From the NCBI RefSeq assembly GCF_042477335.2, contig NC_091247.1:1138501-1202500 (forward strand): 64,000 nt of DNA. Reading direction: 5' to 3'. The stretch comes from Ovis canadensis. Lineage: Eukaryota > Chordata > Mammalia > Artiodactyla > Bovidae. Numbering within the stretch: the stretch's first letter is position 1; every line of letters begins with the position of its first letter. Shown piece after piece: positions 10,747 to 22,500 of the stretch. The notes under the pieces were generated by a model. It had not been told where the DNA came from, searched no databases, and worked only from the letters and a program-made list of their open reading frames with translations. Made by a program: the position numbers and the translations under genes.

Positions 10747-12960
10747 ATGAGGACCCTGGCCCTGACTCTGACCGTCGCCCTCGGCCTGACCTCGGCCCTG
10801 CAGGCCCAGGACAACCTGTCCTTCCAGGAGCCGGATGTGAGGCTCTGGGGGAGGGTGGGGGTCAGGGGTCCTGGGCTGAGCCCTCCCTATCCACGAAGGC
10901 CAGCGTCTCGGGGTCAGGAGGGAGACGTGGTGTAGGGCTCGGCCCTGGCCCTCCCCACAGACAGTGACCGCCAGGGCTGGGAGACTGGGGGCCAAGGGGG
11001 CTGCCCCGTGTGCTCAGCCCCACGCAGCACCCCAGGAAGGTGCTGGAAGGAGGGGACCTCAGATGTGCTGGGGGAGCAGCCTGCGGGTGTCCGAGGGGGC
11101 TCCAGGGGGCGTCGGGTCGAGGGAGCTGGCCGTGGGAGGGTGGCTGGTGAGGAGGAGTGGAGGCGGCCGCCAGGCTCACACGCATTCCAGGTTTTGGGGA
11201 AGTGGTTCATCACGGCCGTCGTGGAGACCGAGGGCCTCACAGGGGACAGGGTGCTCCCCATCACGTTCTCCGCCCTGAGCGACACCCACGTGTGGGCCTC
11301 CGCGACACTCAGGTCAGTGTTTGGGCTGCTCCTGGCCGCCCGCTGGCCCCGCTTTCCCAGGCCCGAGGCCCTTCATCAGGCCGGGCTGGGCAGCGGCTGC
11401 GAGCCCCCCCCCTTCAGGGTCCTCCCGCCATCCGTAGGCGTGGGGAGAGGCTGAACGCCCACTGAACTCTGAAGAAGGGGCCGGGGCTCTGCTGGGACGG
11501 GGGTGGAGAAGCAGAAGGCTCCACCCGGAGTCGGGGTCCCCTGCGCTGCTCCAGGGGCGGGGTGCGGGCCCCGAGCATCCCCAGGACGGAGGGGACCTCA
11601 GGCCCCTGTGCACGGGGCTGTGTCCTCCAGGACCCGGGGCGTCTGCTACGACGTGGACGTCGTCCTGGAGAAGACCAGCAGGTCCGGCACTGTGAGTCCG
11701 GGACGGCGGGGTGGGGCCTCAGGGGCCCTGTGGCCGAGAGGGGGCCGTCAGGATGGGGAGCCCCCTGCCGGGGCTCAGGGCAGGCGGGGGCACCAGGGGG
11801 CAGGTGACTAGATCCGGGGGGCATGGCAGTCGGGGCCCACTCACCGCCACCAAGCCAGGGGCCAGGACTCTGCTGACACGCCCGGCCCGTGGCCCTCCGC
11901 AGCGAGGGGCAAGACCCATGTGGAAGTGGAGGAACTGCCTACAAAGGACCACCTCATGTTTTACTGTGAAGGGCCGTTCGAGGCGGGAAGGTTCAGAGCA
12001 GCCAAGCTCTTGAGTGAGTCCCCTCTCCCAGCCTGGCCCCGTCTCTGCTCCAGGGGCCCTGCCCGCCCGGCAACAGCCCTTCTCTGCCCAGGGCTTCTGC
12101 ATCTCCGAAGGGGCAGCGCTTGAGGGCATGACACACACAGGCCCAAGTGCTGGCCCTTGAGTGCCCAGGGGCCTGTGCAGGCAGACAGTGCCCTCTGGCC
12201 CGACAGACCGCTCCGGAGGCACATTCCGAGCCCCACTTCCGGAGGCAGGAGACGCTGACGGAGGAGGTCTCGGGGCAGGGACCCTCACAGGGGTGAAGGC
12301 CAGGGTTCTCTGGTCAGAGGGCAGCGCAGTTCCTCTGGGAGGGGAGCCCTTCCAGGTCAGGGGCCTGACGCTGCAGGTGGCTCTGGGATCTGTCCTGGGG
12401 TGTCCTCCCAGGCCCCCAGGAACTTGGGTGTCCCCTGGGGCTTCCCCCCTCTTTCCCCGGGACCTGCTGGCTGGGAGGGGCCTGTCTCCTCTGCACCTGC
12501 TAGGGGTCCACTCCAGACAGACCCCTCCTGCCCTTCCGGGTGTCCCTCGAGGCCTGACTCACCAGGCGCCTGGCCTGCAGGTAGGAATCCCGACGTGAAC
12601 CCAGAGGCTCTGGAGGCTTTTAAGAAATTCGCACAGTGCAAGGGCTTGTCTCCGGAGGACATCTTCACACCTGAGCAGACGGGTGAGGGGCCGGCCCTGC
12701 GGCATCCCTGGGTCCCCTCTGCGTCCTCTTCACGCCCTGGGTCCCTCCCTCCGCCCCCTCCTGCTTCTCCCCGGTCCCTCCGTGGGGAGACGTCAGCTCT
12801 GTGATGGGTCACAGGGAGCCCCGGGGGGCCCCGCTCTGGGTCTCCGTGACCCACATCTGGGCTGCAGGCGGTGAGGGGTCTGGGCCCCTGTGTGGGGCGT
12901 CTTCTCACTCCTGGGTTTGTCTTGGTCTCTACAGAAAGCTGCAAGCCTGAAAGTGACTAG
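10747..12960 (+). CDS. Odorant-binding-protein-2-like lipocalin, possibly impaired at exon 3
   Basis: A secreted lipocalin of the OBP2A/OBP2B type. Exons: 10747-10836, 11191-11312, 11631-11691 or a later end, 11903-12013, 12581-12682, 12935-12960. Residues 1-20 form a signal peptide and the G33-K34-W35 motif is present. Exon 5 encodes RNPDVNPEALEAFKKFAQ, close to human OBP2A, and the C-terminus is ESCKPESD. The exon-3 GVCYD cysteine and the final cysteine keep the family disulfide. The oddity is exon 3: its strong GTGAGT donor comes 10 bases earlier than in the LCN1-like gene, so exon 4 would be read out of frame. A GT four bases on (exon end 11695) restores the frame but is a weak donor (GTCCGG); another in-phase choice ends at 11710 (GTGGGG). 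The other exons are open with matching phases. It may be a functional gene using a shifted donor, or a young pseudogene. Confidence 0.75.
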
Positions 12961-13298
12961 GGTGAGTGGTCCTTGAAGCAATCGAGGGTCGGTTCAGTGG
13001 GGTGTCAGGGTCCACCAGGCTCCCCAGGGCAGGCAGGAGGGACCCGCGTGGCCAGGAGGCGGCGTCTCTGCTCTGAGGGCCCCGCCGGCCGGCCCCGCCC
13101 TGCAGGGTCTGTTCCGGGGCTGCACTCCACACATAGGCGCCCTCTCTGTGCTCAGGGCTCACTGTTGGGTAACTCAGGACGGTGCCCGTCCAGCTGTGCC
13201 TCCGGTGGAAGGTGCATTCCACCCTCCACGCTGCATCCCTGGGGGCAAGGAGAACCCCATCTGCCCCCTTCCTCCATGACCTTTCCCCTCCTCTCCAG

Positions 13299-13480
13299 GG
13301 CAGGGGGCACCAGGCTCCACAGCAGCCCCCGGCAGCGCCATCAGGACCCGCCATCCTGCAGGACGTGGGAGGAGCCCCTGGAACTTGGGCCTCCCCACCC
13401 CCTGCTCCCCTGCCCCGCTTTCTCGCCCAGCCCTCCCTCCCCTCTCCTGGCTTCAAATAAAAGGCTTCAGCGTCCCCAGG
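13299..13480 (+). other. Non-coding last exon (3' UTR) of the OBP2-like gene
   Basis: After the stop-codon exon (donor GTGAGT at 12962), a CTCTCCAG acceptor at 13298 opens a final exon ending beyond the poly(A) signal, as in the first lipocalin. Confidence 0.6.
13456..13461 (+). terminator. AATAAA poly(A) signal of the OBP2-like gene
   Basis: AATAAA in the context CTGGCTTCAAATAAAAGG. About 60 bases downstream remain alignable with the LCN1 copy. Confidence 0.75.
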
Positions 13481-13678
13481 GGCTCTGCCTGTCTGTGGGG
13501 CCCCTCGGGGGGTGAGAGGGGAGGACAGGGAGGTGGAAGCCTTGCAGGAGGGACCAGAGGACCCGCTTGTGTCCTGGGTCCCCGTGGTGTGCACCTCTGT
13601 CGGATGGGCCTGGGGGTCCGGGGAGAAGCAGGTGCTGGCAGCTCTGCCCGAGGTCCCGGGTGGTCTCTGCAGGTCTGA

Positions 13679-13928
13679 TGCCCACAAGCTCAGGTTTGGG
13701 TGGTTGTGTGGTTGGGAGGAGGGGTCTAATACCCAGGAGCACAGGCTTTGGGTGGTCCCATGGTTGGGGGAGGGGTCTGATGCCCAGGAGCACAGGCTTT
13801 GGGTGGTCCCGTGGTCGGGGGAGGGGTCTAATACCCAGGAGCGCAGGTTTGGGTGGTCCCGTGGTCGGGGGAGGGGTCTGATGTCCAGGAGCGCAGGTTT
13901 GGGTGGTCCCATGGTTGGGGGAAGGGTA
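13679..13928. repeat. Minisatellite, about 50-bp unit, five copies
   Basis: Units start with TTTGGGTGGT near 13693, 13746, 13797, 13847 and 13897, spaced 53, 51, 50 and 50 bases. Each carries a GGGGGAGGGGTCTRAT core and an ATGCCCAGGAGC-type end. Confidence 0.9.
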
Positions 13929-14384
13929 AGGGTGGCAGGGTCAGCCCCAGGCCCAGGTGGGGCCACGTGTGCAGGTGGGGATCGCCCGGCCCCGCAGGCC
14001 CCCACAAGCTGGAGGCCGAGGTGGGAGTGAGGGGGGCCAGGCCGGGCCAGGCTGGGCCAGGCGCACAGGACAAGGACGGCCCAACACTGGGCCCCAGACC
14101 CGGACGACTGCTGGTCCCCCACTCAGGCCTGGCTGCACACAGGTGCTGCCCCTGGGGAGGGGACCGCGTCTGCAGGGACCTCTGGCCTCTTCTGACGCTG
14201 ACCCCGCCGTTTCCCTAGATCCCCCTGGGGCGACGTGCAGCCTGATAGCCAGCCGATGGTGACCAGGGTCTCCTTTCTCGTGGTGGGAGGCGGATCCCAG
14301 CCCAGCCTCCCTGCAGACTAGGGACAAGGGGTCCCTCCACACAGGGTCGGTGCTACTCCCCAGTGGGGCAGCCAGCTAGCCAGG

Positions 14385-15861
14385 TGTTGGGAGCCAGCGT
14401 GAGGAGCTCCGCCCATGGCAAAGGTCATGAGGAAGGAAGCTTGGCATACGCAAAGGTGTGATCAAGCCTCAGGAAACCCCCTGTTCCCGAGCATCTACCC
14501 CAAAACCAGAGTACTTTACGGGGAGCTCTCCCCCATAACCATTTCTCTCAGAGAAGGAGTTAACTTGCTCCAGTTAATAAAAATTCCTGGGCGTGACAAG
14601 AGCGTTTCAGCGTACGAACTCTGGAGGTTCTCTGGCCTGCCTGATCAGGCTCGTCCGGCCGCATGTGATGGTTTACAGCCTCCCAACTGTGAGAGGCACG
14701 GGATGTTTTAAAACTTTCTAAATACAGACTCTTTTGAGAAGTTAGAAGATCATTAGTATAGTATTAGTAGGTTGATTAGGAATTATATTGGTGAAGGGTC
14801 TTTTCATTTGTCCTGCCAATAATTACTGCTAATTCCCTGCTCTGGGTGTGACAAGGATGTCTCAGGTCAAACCTCTCTGCTGACAGACTAGTTGTATGAC
14901 AGCCTCTCAGCCATAAACAGCACAGAGAGTTTGGAGTATCAGCATAGGGCTTTTTTCATTGATGAGTCAATGATTGCCGCCAGGCCTCCATATCCTTAGG
15001 CACCTGGGAATATATTAATCAATGTATTTGGAATATAGAAAAGGAAATATAGTAGTTTTTAAGGTTAGCAATACTAGACTTTTTGAGTTAATGAATCTTC
15101 TCTTTTGTTATAGACCACTGTACTTTGTTATAAATCACTGTGTCCTTGCTATGCAAAAATGTAACTTTATCACCTTCTTAAAACAAAATAGATCTTAAGG
15201 GGAACATTGGTGAAGGGTTTACATTTGTTGAGCCAATATTTGCTGCTAAAACTTCATATTCCTGCCCTTATAATGAATATAACTAGCATATAGGAAAAAT
15301 AAGTATTAACCTTTAAGATTAATCATGTTAAACCTTAGGTTAAGTAAATTCCTTTCTTGATTGTAACTCACTACACCCTCACCCTATAGGAATGCAACTT
15401 TATTTGGAGGGTGGCGCCTGATTTGAGAAAAAATCACCCCTGGAAAAATAAGATTTCTGGTTAACTGACCAGTATCAGAAAGGGCCATAAAATGTCAGCA
15501 GACCCCATGGCCAAAAGATGATGAAACTCATAAGACCTTTGTGTAATTTTATACAAAGCACCTGATTGTGACAAGGGTCAGGTCTGCTGACCCCCGCGTG
15601 ACTCTGTGTTCATCCCTATGTATAACAAAAAGGTATATAAACAAACCTGAAAAATAAAGAAATCGGATCAGTTTCTGGAAAGACTGATTCCCCCGTGTCG
15701 TCTTTTTCTCGCTCCCCGCTTTCCTGGCTGAATTCAGCCTCTTTTTCTACTATCTGTTCCTAATCTCCCTCTGTATCTGTAATTAAATAAGTCTTTTCCA
15801 GGACGCCGACTCCGTCCCCACCTTCGAGTCACCCTGGATCCACCGGGGCTGGATCCCGGCA
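14385..15861 (+). mobile_element. Solitary LTR, ERV2 (ERVK-like) class
   Basis: The element opens with TGTTGGGAGCC and closes with CCCGGCA, so it has TG...CA ends, and it is flanked by the direct repeat GCCAGG at 14379-14384 and 15862-15867. A 6-bp duplication is usual for class II elements. It is 1477 bases long, with AT-rich inner sequence and an AATAAA near 15653. No internal retroviral sequence adjoins it, so it is a solo LTR fossil. The sharp ends suggest a ruminant-age insertion; the exact family name needs a repeat library. Confidence 0.82.
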
Positions 15862-15867
15862 GCCAGG

Positions 15868-16040
15868 ACCCTCCTGGACACAGCAGGACCCCAGGCAGAC
15901 GAGGGGCCCCAGGCACTCTGTGTTCCTTCCTGACAAGGAGACACCAGAGAGGGGGTTCCCTGAGTGCAAGCCCCTCACCAGTGTGGGGGCGTCCTGTGGA
16001 GCCCCTGTGCCGGGTCTTCTGACTGCTCACCCCACATCCT
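15868..16040. other. Short spacer between the LTR and a minisatellite
   Basis: No repeat or exon recognised. Confidence 0.4.
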
Positions 16041-16500
16041 CCCTGCCCGGCCTCTCCCGCCCCCTCCCCGTGTCAGGGGTGATGGCACTGGGCCCTGGGA
16101 TCACCAGCATCGTCTCCGTCTCAAGCTGAGCTGCCCGGCCCCTCCCGCCCCCACCCCCTCCCCATATCAGGGGTGATGGCACTGGGCCCTGGATCACCAG
16201 TATCGTCTCCGTCTCAAGCTGAGCTGCCCGGCCGCCCCCACCCCCTCCCCATATCAGGGGTGATGGCACTGGGCCCCAGATCACCAGTATCGTCTCCGTC
16301 TCACCCTGAGCTGACCAGCCCCTCCTGCCCTCCTCTCCATATCAGGGGTGATGGCGCTGGCCCCTGGGATCACCAGCATCGTCTCCATCTCACGCTGAGC
16401 TGCCCGGCTGCCCACCCCCCCCATATCAGAAGTGATGGCACTGGCCTGGGCACACCAGGATCGTCTCCGTCTCACGCTGAGCTGCCCGGCCCCCTGCTCC
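16040..16500. repeat. Minisatellite, 84-94 bp unit, about five copies
   Basis: The motif TGATGGCACTGGGCCC recurs at about 16080, 16174, 16261, 16349 and 16433. Each unit also contains GATCACCAGYATCGTCTCC and a CCCCTCCC-rich linker. Confidence 0.9.
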
Positions 16501-16939
16501 AGCCACACCTTCAGGTCCTCACCACGAGCCTCACCTGGGCCTCGACTGGCTGGGAAGGGCACACAGGTGGCGCTGCCAGGACCAGCGAGAGGGATGGTTC
16601 CGGGGCCTCTCAGGGGGCAGTGCCCACACCAGGCTGACTGCATGGAGCAGGCGTTCCTTCCTGCCATCCGACAGCGAGGAGGGGCCACTGCGTGTGAGGA
16701 GCCGCAAGCGGGGGACACACAGAAGGGCTGAGGCCCTCGGGAGCAGCGGGGGGACCTCCCAGGAGGGGAGCCCTGGCCTCTCATGACCTCAGGGTGGTGT
16801 GCCCCCAGCAGAGGGGCTGCATGGTCAGGGGGAGGGGTCATAGAAGGTTCTGGGGTCTGGGGGGGACGGGACCACCCACCACTGGAGTTAAGAGCTCTGC
16901 AGTGTGGGAACGGTCTGGAGCCTTCCCCCACCTGTGCAC

Positions 16940-17100
16940 AGACAGACATGCACACTCACAGACACACGTGTACACAGACACACACACACACGCACACAGA
17001 CGAATGCACACATGTGAGCGTGCACAGGAGACACACATCAGCACAACACACTCACACACGTGTTTACACGCGTGCACACGCGCACACTCACATCACACGG
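16940..17100. repeat. CA-rich microsatellite
   Basis: Imperfect ACACAC runs with interspersed GTG bases lie immediately upstream of the BovB insertion. Confidence 0.8.
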
Positions 17101-17109
17101 CCATGCAGC

Positions 17110-19917
17110 ACGTGTCTGCACAAGACAAAATTCTGTGCAAACTGGAAGCGGCCAAACGAGACGGCAAGGGCGAGCGTGGACATTCTAGGGATCAGCGAAC
17201 TAAAAGGACTGGGATGGCTGAACTTAACTCAGGTGGCCATTAGATCTACTACTGCGGGCAGGAATCCCTCAGAAGAAATGGAGTAGCCATCATGGTCAAC
17301 AGAAGAGTCCGAAATGCAGCACTTGGATGCAGTCTCAAAAACGACAGAATGATCTCTGTTCGTCTCCAAGGCAAACCATTCAATATCACAGTAATCCAAG
17401 TCTATGCCCCAACCAGTAGCGCTGAAGAAGCTGAAGTTGAATGGTTTTTATGAAGACCTACAAGACCTTTTAGAACTAACACACAAAAAAGATGTCCTTT
17501 TCATAATAGGGGACTGGAATGCAAAAGTAGGAAGTCAAGAAACACCTGGAGTGACAGGCAAATTTGGCCTTGGAATGCGGAATGAAGCAGGGCAAAGACT
17601 AATAGAGTTTTGCCAAGAAAACGCACTGGTCATAGCAAACACCCTCTTCCAACAACACAAGAGAAGACTCTTCACATGGACAGCACCAGATGGTCAACAC
17701 CGAAATCAGATTGATTATATTCTTTGCAGCCAAAGATGGAGAAGCTCTATACAGTCAACAAAAATAAGACCGGGAGCTGACTGTGGCTCAGATCATGAAC
17801 TCCTTATTGCCAAATTCAGACTTAAATTGAAGAAAGTAGGGAAAACCACTAGACCATTCAGGTATGACCTAAATAAAGTCCCTTATGATTATACAGTGGA
17901 AGTGAGGAATAGATTTAAGGGCCTAGATCTGATAGAGTGCCTGATGAACTATGGAATGAGGTTCGTGACATTGTACAGGAAACAGGGATCAAGACCGTCC
18001 CCATGGAAAAGACATGCAAAAAAGCAAAATGGCTGTCTGGAGAGGCCTTACAAATAGCTGTGAAAAGAAGAGAGGCGAAAAGCAAAGGAGAAAAGGAAAG
18101 ATATAAGCATCTGAATGCAGAGTTCCAAAGAATAGCAAGAAGAGATAAGAAAGCCTTCTTCAGCGGTCAATGCAAAGAAATAGAGGAAAACAACAGAATG
18201 GGAAAGATTAGAGATCTCTTCAAGAAAATTAGAGATACCAAGGGAACATTTCATGCAAAGATGGGCTCGATAAAGGACAGAAATGGTCTGGACCTAACAG
18301 AAGCAGAAGATATTAAGAAGAGGTGGCAAGAATACACAGAAGAACTGTACAAAAAAGATCTTCACGACCCGGATAATCATGATGATGTGATCACTAACCT
18401 AAAGCCAGACATCCTGGAATGTGAAGTCAAGTGGGCCTTAGAAAGCATCACTACGAACAAATCTAGTGGAGGTGATGGAATTCCAGTTGAGCTGTTTCAA
18501 ATCCTGAAAGATGGTGCTGTGAAAGTGCTGCACTCAATATGCCAGCAAATTTAGAAAACTCAGCAGTGGCCACAGGACTGGAAAAGGTCAGTTTTCATTC
18601 CAATCCCTAAGAAAGGCAATGCCAAAGAATGCTCAAACTACCACACAATGCACTCATCTCACACGCTAGTAAAATAATGCTCAAAATTCTCCAAGCCAGG
18701 CTTCAGCAATACGTGAACCATGAACTTCCTGATGTTCAAGCTGGTTTTAAAAAAGGCAGAGGAACCAGAGATCAAATTGCCATTATCCGTTGGATCATGG
18801 AAAAAGCAAGAGACTTCCAGAAAAACATCTATTTCTGCTTTATTGACTATGCCAAAGCCTTTGACTGTGTGGATCACAATAAACTGTGGAAAATTCTTCA
18901 AGAGATGGGAATACCAGACCACCTGACCTACCTCTTGAGAAATCTGTATGCAGGTCAGGAAGCAACAGTTAGAACTGGACATGGAACAACAGACTGGTTC
19001 CAAATAGGAAAAGGAGTACGTCAAGGCTGTATATTGTCACCCTGCTTATTTAACTTCTATGCAGAGTACATCATGAGAAACGCTGGACTGGAAGAAACAC
19101 AAGCTGGAATCAAGATTGCCGGGAGAAATTTCAATAACCTCAGATATGCAGATGACACCACCCTTATGGCAGAAAGTGAAGAGGAGCTAAAAAGCCTCTT
19201 GATGAAAGTGAAAGAGCAGAGTGAAAAAGTTGGCTTAAAGCTCAACATTCAGAAAACGAAGATCATGGCATCCGGTCCCATCACTTCATGGGAAATAGAT
19301 GGGGAAACAGTGGAAACAGTGTCAGACTTTATTTTGGGGGGCTCCAAAATCACTGCAGATGGTGACTGCAGCCATGAAATTAAAAGATGCTTAGTCCTTG
19401 GAAAAAAAGTTATGACCATCCTAGATAGCATATTGAAAAGCAGAGACATTACTTTGCCAACTAAGCTCCATCTAGTCAAGGCTATGGTTTTTCCAGTAGT
19501 CATGTATGGATGTGAGAGTTGGACTGTGAAGAAGGCTGAGCGCTGAAGAATTGATGCGTTTGAACTGTGGTGTTGGAGAAGACTCTTGAGAGTCCCTTGG
19601 GCTGCAAGGAGATCCAACCAGTCCATTCTGAAGGAGATCAGCCCTGGGATTTCTTTGGAAGGAATGATGCTAAAGCTGAAGCTTCAGTACTTTGGCCACC
19701 TCATGCGAAGAGTTGACTCATTGGAAGATCCTGATGCTGGGAGGGATTGGGGGCAGGAGGAGAAGGGGACGACCGAGGATGAGATGGCTGGATGGCATCA
19801 CGGACTCAATGGACTTGAGTCTGAGTGAACTCTGGGAGATGGTGATGGACAGGGAGGCCTGGCGTGCTGCGTGATTCATGGGGTCGCAAAGAGTCGGACA
19901 TGACTGAGCGACTGAAC
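17110..19917 (+). mobile_element. Long BovB (RTE clade) LINE copy, 5' truncated
   Basis: A non-LTR retrotransposon encoding an APE-type endonuclease and a reverse transcriptase. The endonuclease part is open at 17404-18057 with GDWNAKVGSQE and the catalytic SDHELL block. The linker is open at 17937-18554. Reverse transcriptase is open at 18629-19546 with FIDYAKAFDCVDH, the GVRQGC block and the YADD active-site motif. The C-terminal part continues to about 19828, and the 3' tail ends at GAGCGACTGAAC. The frames change near 18000 and near 18555, and a stop occurs at 19544-19546 where other copies read CGA-AGA. The copy therefore cannot make one continuous protein, though each domain is well preserved. 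It sits in a CA-repeat tract, so target-site duplications are hard to define. Confidence 0.93.
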
Positions 19918-19919
19918 TG

Positions 19920-21660
19920 TGCACACACAGAAAGACATGCATGCACACACACACACAGTTTATAACAAATGTAAATGCCACCCAGAGCAGGCGTGGCATG
20001 AACGTTCCCCCGGAGGCCTCTGCGCTGCCTCTCTCCGCCTACCTCTGCCTCCCACACGCAGGTCCATGCCCGTCGCTGTGCGTCTCCCTGCTGACATCAC
20101 ATCCGTGGTCTCACAGCCAGGATCCTGGATCCAGAGGGCTGGGCCACGCGACTCAGGTAAGACATCCCTGGAGTCTCTCTGCCGCCACCCACTTTAGCAG
20201 CCGTGGGGCATTCACTCGTCCACGCGGACCACACCTGGTGGATCCCGTCCCCCCTCCAGAGACGAGTGTTTCCGGCCCCTGCCATCTCAACTGGTGCCGT
20301 GATGGCGACTCTTGACAAAGCAGCTGTGAAAATCTGTGAGGACTCCTATGGCGAGCTCCCGGGAGTCGCTCTGCAGGTACACGTCCCTGGGGTCCTCCTC
20401 CCTGACACCCCAAGTGCACAGGCACACGCGTCACTCGAGGAGCCCCGTGGGTGAGCTCCCAGGAGTCGCTCTGCAGGTAAAGGGATGCGCCTGTGGGGCC
20501 CTGGCGTCCCATGCACGGTTCTCCCAGAGAGGCGTGTCCTCCACACCTCCCTGCAGGGGGTCTGCTGGCCTCTCCTCATGTTGTCCCCAGCGCTGGTTGT
20601 CACCAGCCTGGAAACCCGCCAGGGCCGGGGCGACACTGCTGTCTCCAGTGTTTACGTTCTCGTGCCACCGGGAGGCCGAGCGTCTCTCACGTGCACCAAC
20701 CATGTGCGTCGCCTCCTGTTAGACGTGCCCTTGTCTGTCCTCTGTCCCTTTTTAGAACAGACTTTCAAGATCTGGGGACCACAGGGGTGTCAAACCGCTC
20801 TCTGGCCTTGGGACGCGAGGGGCGTCGTCCCGGCTCGCGGTCTGTCCTCCCAGCTCTCGGCATGTCTGTCTGTTTGGCCGTGGGAGGAGCCAGACGCTTC
20901 CGTCTTCTGGCTCTGGGGCCACGCTTAGAGCAGGGGTCTTAAACCCTGAGACTGTACATGTTTTTACAAAAAAGACTTCAATTTGTATATCTTATCTTTA
21001 ACTCACCTGAAATTTCCCTTTCATATAACAAAAAAATGCTACTTCCAATTAAAAAAGAAAACAAAAGTTAACTACTCCCCTCTTAAAATATGTGGCTGAT
21101 ACAAAAAGCGACCTTGTATGATTCTCTTCACAGGAAACATCCAGAACAGGGAAAGAGCAGAGACAGGAAGCAGGTTAGGGCTGGGGGAGAGGGGGGTCAG
21201 TGAACACTTTGGGTTCCCTTCTCGGGAGGAAACCTGTCCGCCCGAGGCCGTGGGGAGGGCTGTAGACCTCAGAAGCGCACAACTCAAAACAGACTTGCTT
21301 CTGTGAAGGCATAACACTACATTGATGCTCACACAGGGACTGAGACAGATGGCGACGCCAGCTCTGCGTGCAGGGCAGCAGGGGAGACACGGGTGGAGAG
21401 GACAGCCTCTGGGCTCGGGGAGCAGACGAGGGCGGGATGATCTGCGAGGATGGCAGTGAAAGAGGCCCGCTGCCACACGTAGAGTCGACGGGCAGAGTGA
21501 GCTGGGTGCGCGAAGCGGGGCACCCACGCCAGCGCTGCCCTGGGACAGCCCGGCAGGAGGGGGCGGGGAGGGAGGCGGGAGGCAGGTTCAGGACAGGGGG
21601 ACACACTGTGCCTGTGGCCAGCTCACGCTGATGCATGGCAAAACCCATCACACTATTGTA
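19920..21660. other. Intergenic region, no confident gene
   Basis: It contains a local duplication (about 20350-20376 and 20452-20478, both ending CAGGAGTCGCTCTGCAGGTA-like) and an AT-rich patch at 20940-21110. The AT-rich part could be the 3' end of the unidentified - strand sequence to its right, but I see no poly(A) tract. Confidence 0.4.
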
Positions 21661-21661
21661 A

Positions 21662-22500
21662 TTATTCTCCGATTAAGACAGATACGAGAAAAACAAAAGA
21701 CACCATAAATGATAGGAAATGAAACAATAAGATTGGAAACAGAGACGACCACAGGGAGGGGAGAGGAAGTCTGGGGCGCGGGTACCGGGTGGACTGGCCT
21801 CCGGGCGGGGCGGTGGGTCCGGGCGGGGTCGGAGTCTCCTCAGGACCAGGGGCCGCCGCGGTGCAGCCCTGGTGCTCCTGCTCGGGGCCGTCCAGCCGCT
21901 GCGGGGCGCCTCCGGCTCCGGGAGCGGCTCCATCTGCTGCTGCTTCTGCCGCCCGGATCGAGGTCTGCGGGTTGTGCCAGGGCTGCTGCTGGGGGCGGTT
22001 CCACATCCTGAGATGCGGTGAGGCTGCAGGAGGTCCCCGAGCCTGCCTTCCAAAGGCGGAAAACATCCCGCCGCCCATGCCAGAAGCGCCAGACCGCGGT
22101 CCCCGACGGTGCGGGCTGTCTGAGGCCAGTCTCTGCTCCCCCTGTGTCCCTCCACCCTCCTCCCCCTCCGGCTCTGCCTCGCCGAGGTCCACGGACTCCA
22201 GCTGCGCTGGGAGAAGGCGAGCCCGGCGCTCCAGGTTGGAGCTGGGCATGTCGAGTGGCAGCTGCCTGAGGCAGGGGAGGTCGGGGGGCTGACAGAAGTC
22301 CTCCGAGCCCTGGTCCAGCCGGGTGCCCAGGATGGAGGAGACGGCACCGGGGGCGCGCGGGCGGGCAGCAGAGTCAGGGCCTGGCCTTTCCTTCCTCTCG
22401 GGCTTCCCCTGGCACCCCCTGGGGGCCGGGCTTCTGGGCTCACCCCGCCCATCTGGACGCCAAGGCCTGGTCAGCAGTGGGGGCGGGCAGTCTCGGCTGG
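21662..22500 (-). other. Unidentified coding-like open frame, possible retrocopy or lone exon
   Basis: A single - strand frame stays open from about 22500 to 21662. The part from 22400 to 22100 has the look of real protein: KPERKERPGPDSAARPR, then ILGTRLDQGSEDF, LRQLPLDMPSSNLERRARLL and an acidic run. Toward the left end it becomes low-complexity and then hydrophobic, as if reading into untranslated sequence. I do not recognise the family. It may be an intronless retrocopy, an exon of an unannotated gene, or chance in GC-rich DNA. No signal peptide, poly(A) tail or target-site duplication was found. Confidence 0.3.
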
